Under the pieces are notes generated by a model. The model saw only the letters and a program-made list of their open reading frames with translations, was not told the DNA's origin and searched no databases. The translations under genes and the position numbers were made by a program. From Buttiauxella selenatireducens (GTDB taxonomy: Bacteria > Pseudomonadota > Gammaproteobacteria > Enterobacterales > Enterobacteriaceae): 64,000 nucleotides of DNA. Shown here one piece after another: positions 63,201 through 64,000 of the stretch (positions are counted from its first letter, which is position 1; each line of letters starts with the position of its first letter). Location of the stretch: the NCBI RefSeq assembly GCF_031432975.1, contig NZ_CP133838.1, positions 1,798,001 to 1,862,000 of the forward strand. Reading direction: 5' to 3'.

Positions 63201-63854
63201 ATGGATATCATTCAATCAGCAGCATCACGCTATTCAACAAAAGCATTTGATCCAAGCAAAAAAATCAGTGACGAAAACATCGAAAAAGTGAAGGAGTTAC
63301 TGCGCCTCAGCCCGTCCAGTACTAACTCACAGCCGTGGCATTTTATTTTGGCCAGCACGCCAGAAGCTAAAGCGCGCATTGCTAAGGCGACAGCGGGTTT
63401 TTACGTCTTTAACGAACGCAAAGTACTTGATGCTTCGCATGTTGTGGTGTTCTGTGCCAAAACCAGTATCGATGAGCAGCATCTGTCCACGCTGCTGGAT
63501 AAAGAAAATGCGGATGGCCGTTTTGCCAGCCAGCAGGCAATGGAAGGGCAACATAAAGGCCGTTCTTATTTCGTCAATATGCACCGTTTTGATTTGAAAG
63601 ATGCGCAGCATTGGATGGAAAAACAAGTTTATCTCAATGTCGGGAATTTCCTGTTGGGCGTATCCACGCTGAACATCGACGCCGTGCCGATTGAAGGTTT
63701 TGACGCTCGCATTCTGGATGAAGAGTTTGGTCTGCGTGAAAAAGGCTTCACCAGCCTGGTCATCGTGCCTATCGGTTATCGCAGCGTGGAAGACTTTAAC
63801 GCCGCACTGCCAAAATCACGCCTTGAGTTCAGCGAAATCTTAACGGAGTGCTAA
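63201..63854 (+). CDS. NfsB-type oxygen-insensitive NAD(P)H nitroreductase
   Basis: A 217-residue FMN enzyme. [13 protein letters not shown] (FMN binding), [19 protein letters not shown] and [20 protein letters not shown], and the terminal [11 protein letters not shown] all match E. coli NfsB, which is also 217 residues. It reduces nitroaromatics and quinones by two electrons. It may be NfsB itself or a paralogue. Start at the second of two tandem ATGs (63201) fits NfsB; AGGTAAT precedes. Confidence 0.9.
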   Translation: MDIIQSAASRYSTKAFDPSKKISDENIEKVKELLRLSPSSTNSQPWHFILASTPEAKARIAKATAGFYVFNERKVLDASHVVVFCAKTSIDEQHLSTLLDKENADGRFASQQAMEGQHKGRSYFVNMHRFDLKDAQHWMEKQVYLNVGNFLLGVSTLNIDAVPIEGFDARILDEEFGLREKGFTSLVIVPIGYRSVEDFNAALPKSRLEFSEILTEC

Positions 63855-63856
63855 GC

Positions 63857-64000
63857 ATGGCCGATAACACGCTGTCGATTATTGCGGTGCTGAAAGCAAA
63901 AGCGGGGTGTCGCGAGTCGCTTAAATCAGCCTTGCAGGCGTTGATTGTACCGACGCGGCAGGAAGAGGGATGCCTGGATTACGCATTATTCCAGCTTCAG
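63857..64000 (+). CDS. Antibiotic-biosynthesis-monooxygenase (YgiN-like) domain protein (3' end outside window)
   Basis: The first 48 residues, MADNTLSIIAVLKAKAGCRE and onward to EEGCLDYALFQLQ, are typical of the ABM/quinol monooxygenase fold (ferredoxin-like; the EEGCLDY motif). It starts three bases after the nitroreductase stop and is cut by the window edge. With its neighbours it suggests quinone redox cycling or detoxification. Confidence 0.85.
   Translation, partial: MADNTLSIIAVLKAKAGCRESLKSALQALIVPTRQEEGCLDYALFQLQ

Overview
The window comes from a member of the Enterobacteriaceae. The evidence is the order of the conserved chromosome: cobT, then a tRNA-Asn gene, then a yeeO-type MATE transporter, with acuI, cueP, a DgcJ-like cyclase, livJHMGF, abgT and ERIC/REP repeats. 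Genus cannot be fixed from the sequence alone. Conserved chromosome occupies about 1-4450 and 51900-64000.

Between these lies a genomic island of about 47 kb (4453-51925). It is bounded by 26-bp direct repeats that duplicate the 3' end of tRNA-Asn, and a P4-type integrase sits directly beside the intact tRNA. The insertion has moved the native tRNA terminator to the far left end. No conjugation or replication genes are visible, so the island looks non-self-transmissible or decayed.

The island is a mosaic. From left to right it holds: insertion-sequence debris (IS66, IS110, IS6, a resolvase); a lipoprotein plus YiiX-like amidase pair; a periplasmic alkylsulfatase with a LysR-type gene upstream; an MscS-type channel; a 31-codon mgtS; two unknown proteins; a chaperone-usher fimbrial operon; a decayed second integrase; a HigBA-type toxin-antitoxin pair; a tyrosine-recombinase-like gene followed by a field of 13-bp palindromes; a RiPP operon; IS110; a GIY-YIG protein; and a phosphonate biosynthetic cluster. 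Two copies of a 129-bp miniature element with IS6-type ends and six 38-bp Tn3-type inverted repeats are scattered through it and help explain the mosaic.

The two notable systems are adjacent. (1) At 29086-34607 a single co-directional, mostly overlapping gene series carries hxsD-hxsB-hxsC-hxsA (the His-Xaa-Ser radical-SAM system), then a graspetide precursor with a microviridin-like leader and four degenerate KTxxxxERDDD modules, its ATP-grasp maturase, and a membrane protein. (2) At 37577-50034 a divergent locus has an SDR and an MFS exporter on one strand. On the other are PEP mutase, phosphonopyruvate decarboxylase, three aminotransferases (one PhnW), a PhyH-type dioxygenase, a FemAB/GNAT-like transferase, a Trm112-like 54-residue protein, a methyltransferase, an ATP-grasp ligase and an Asp/Asn hydroxylase. 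The likely logic is PEP to phosphonopyruvate to phosphonoacetaldehyde to 2-aminoethylphosphonate, then hydroxylation, peptide-type coupling, tailoring and export.

Right of the island the chromosome resumes with the tRNA-Asn promoter, the livJHMGF branched-chain amino acid ABC operon (with ERIC elements inside and at its end), yeeO, abgT, and a LysR-regulated group of electrophile or quinone detoxification enzymes cut by the window edge.
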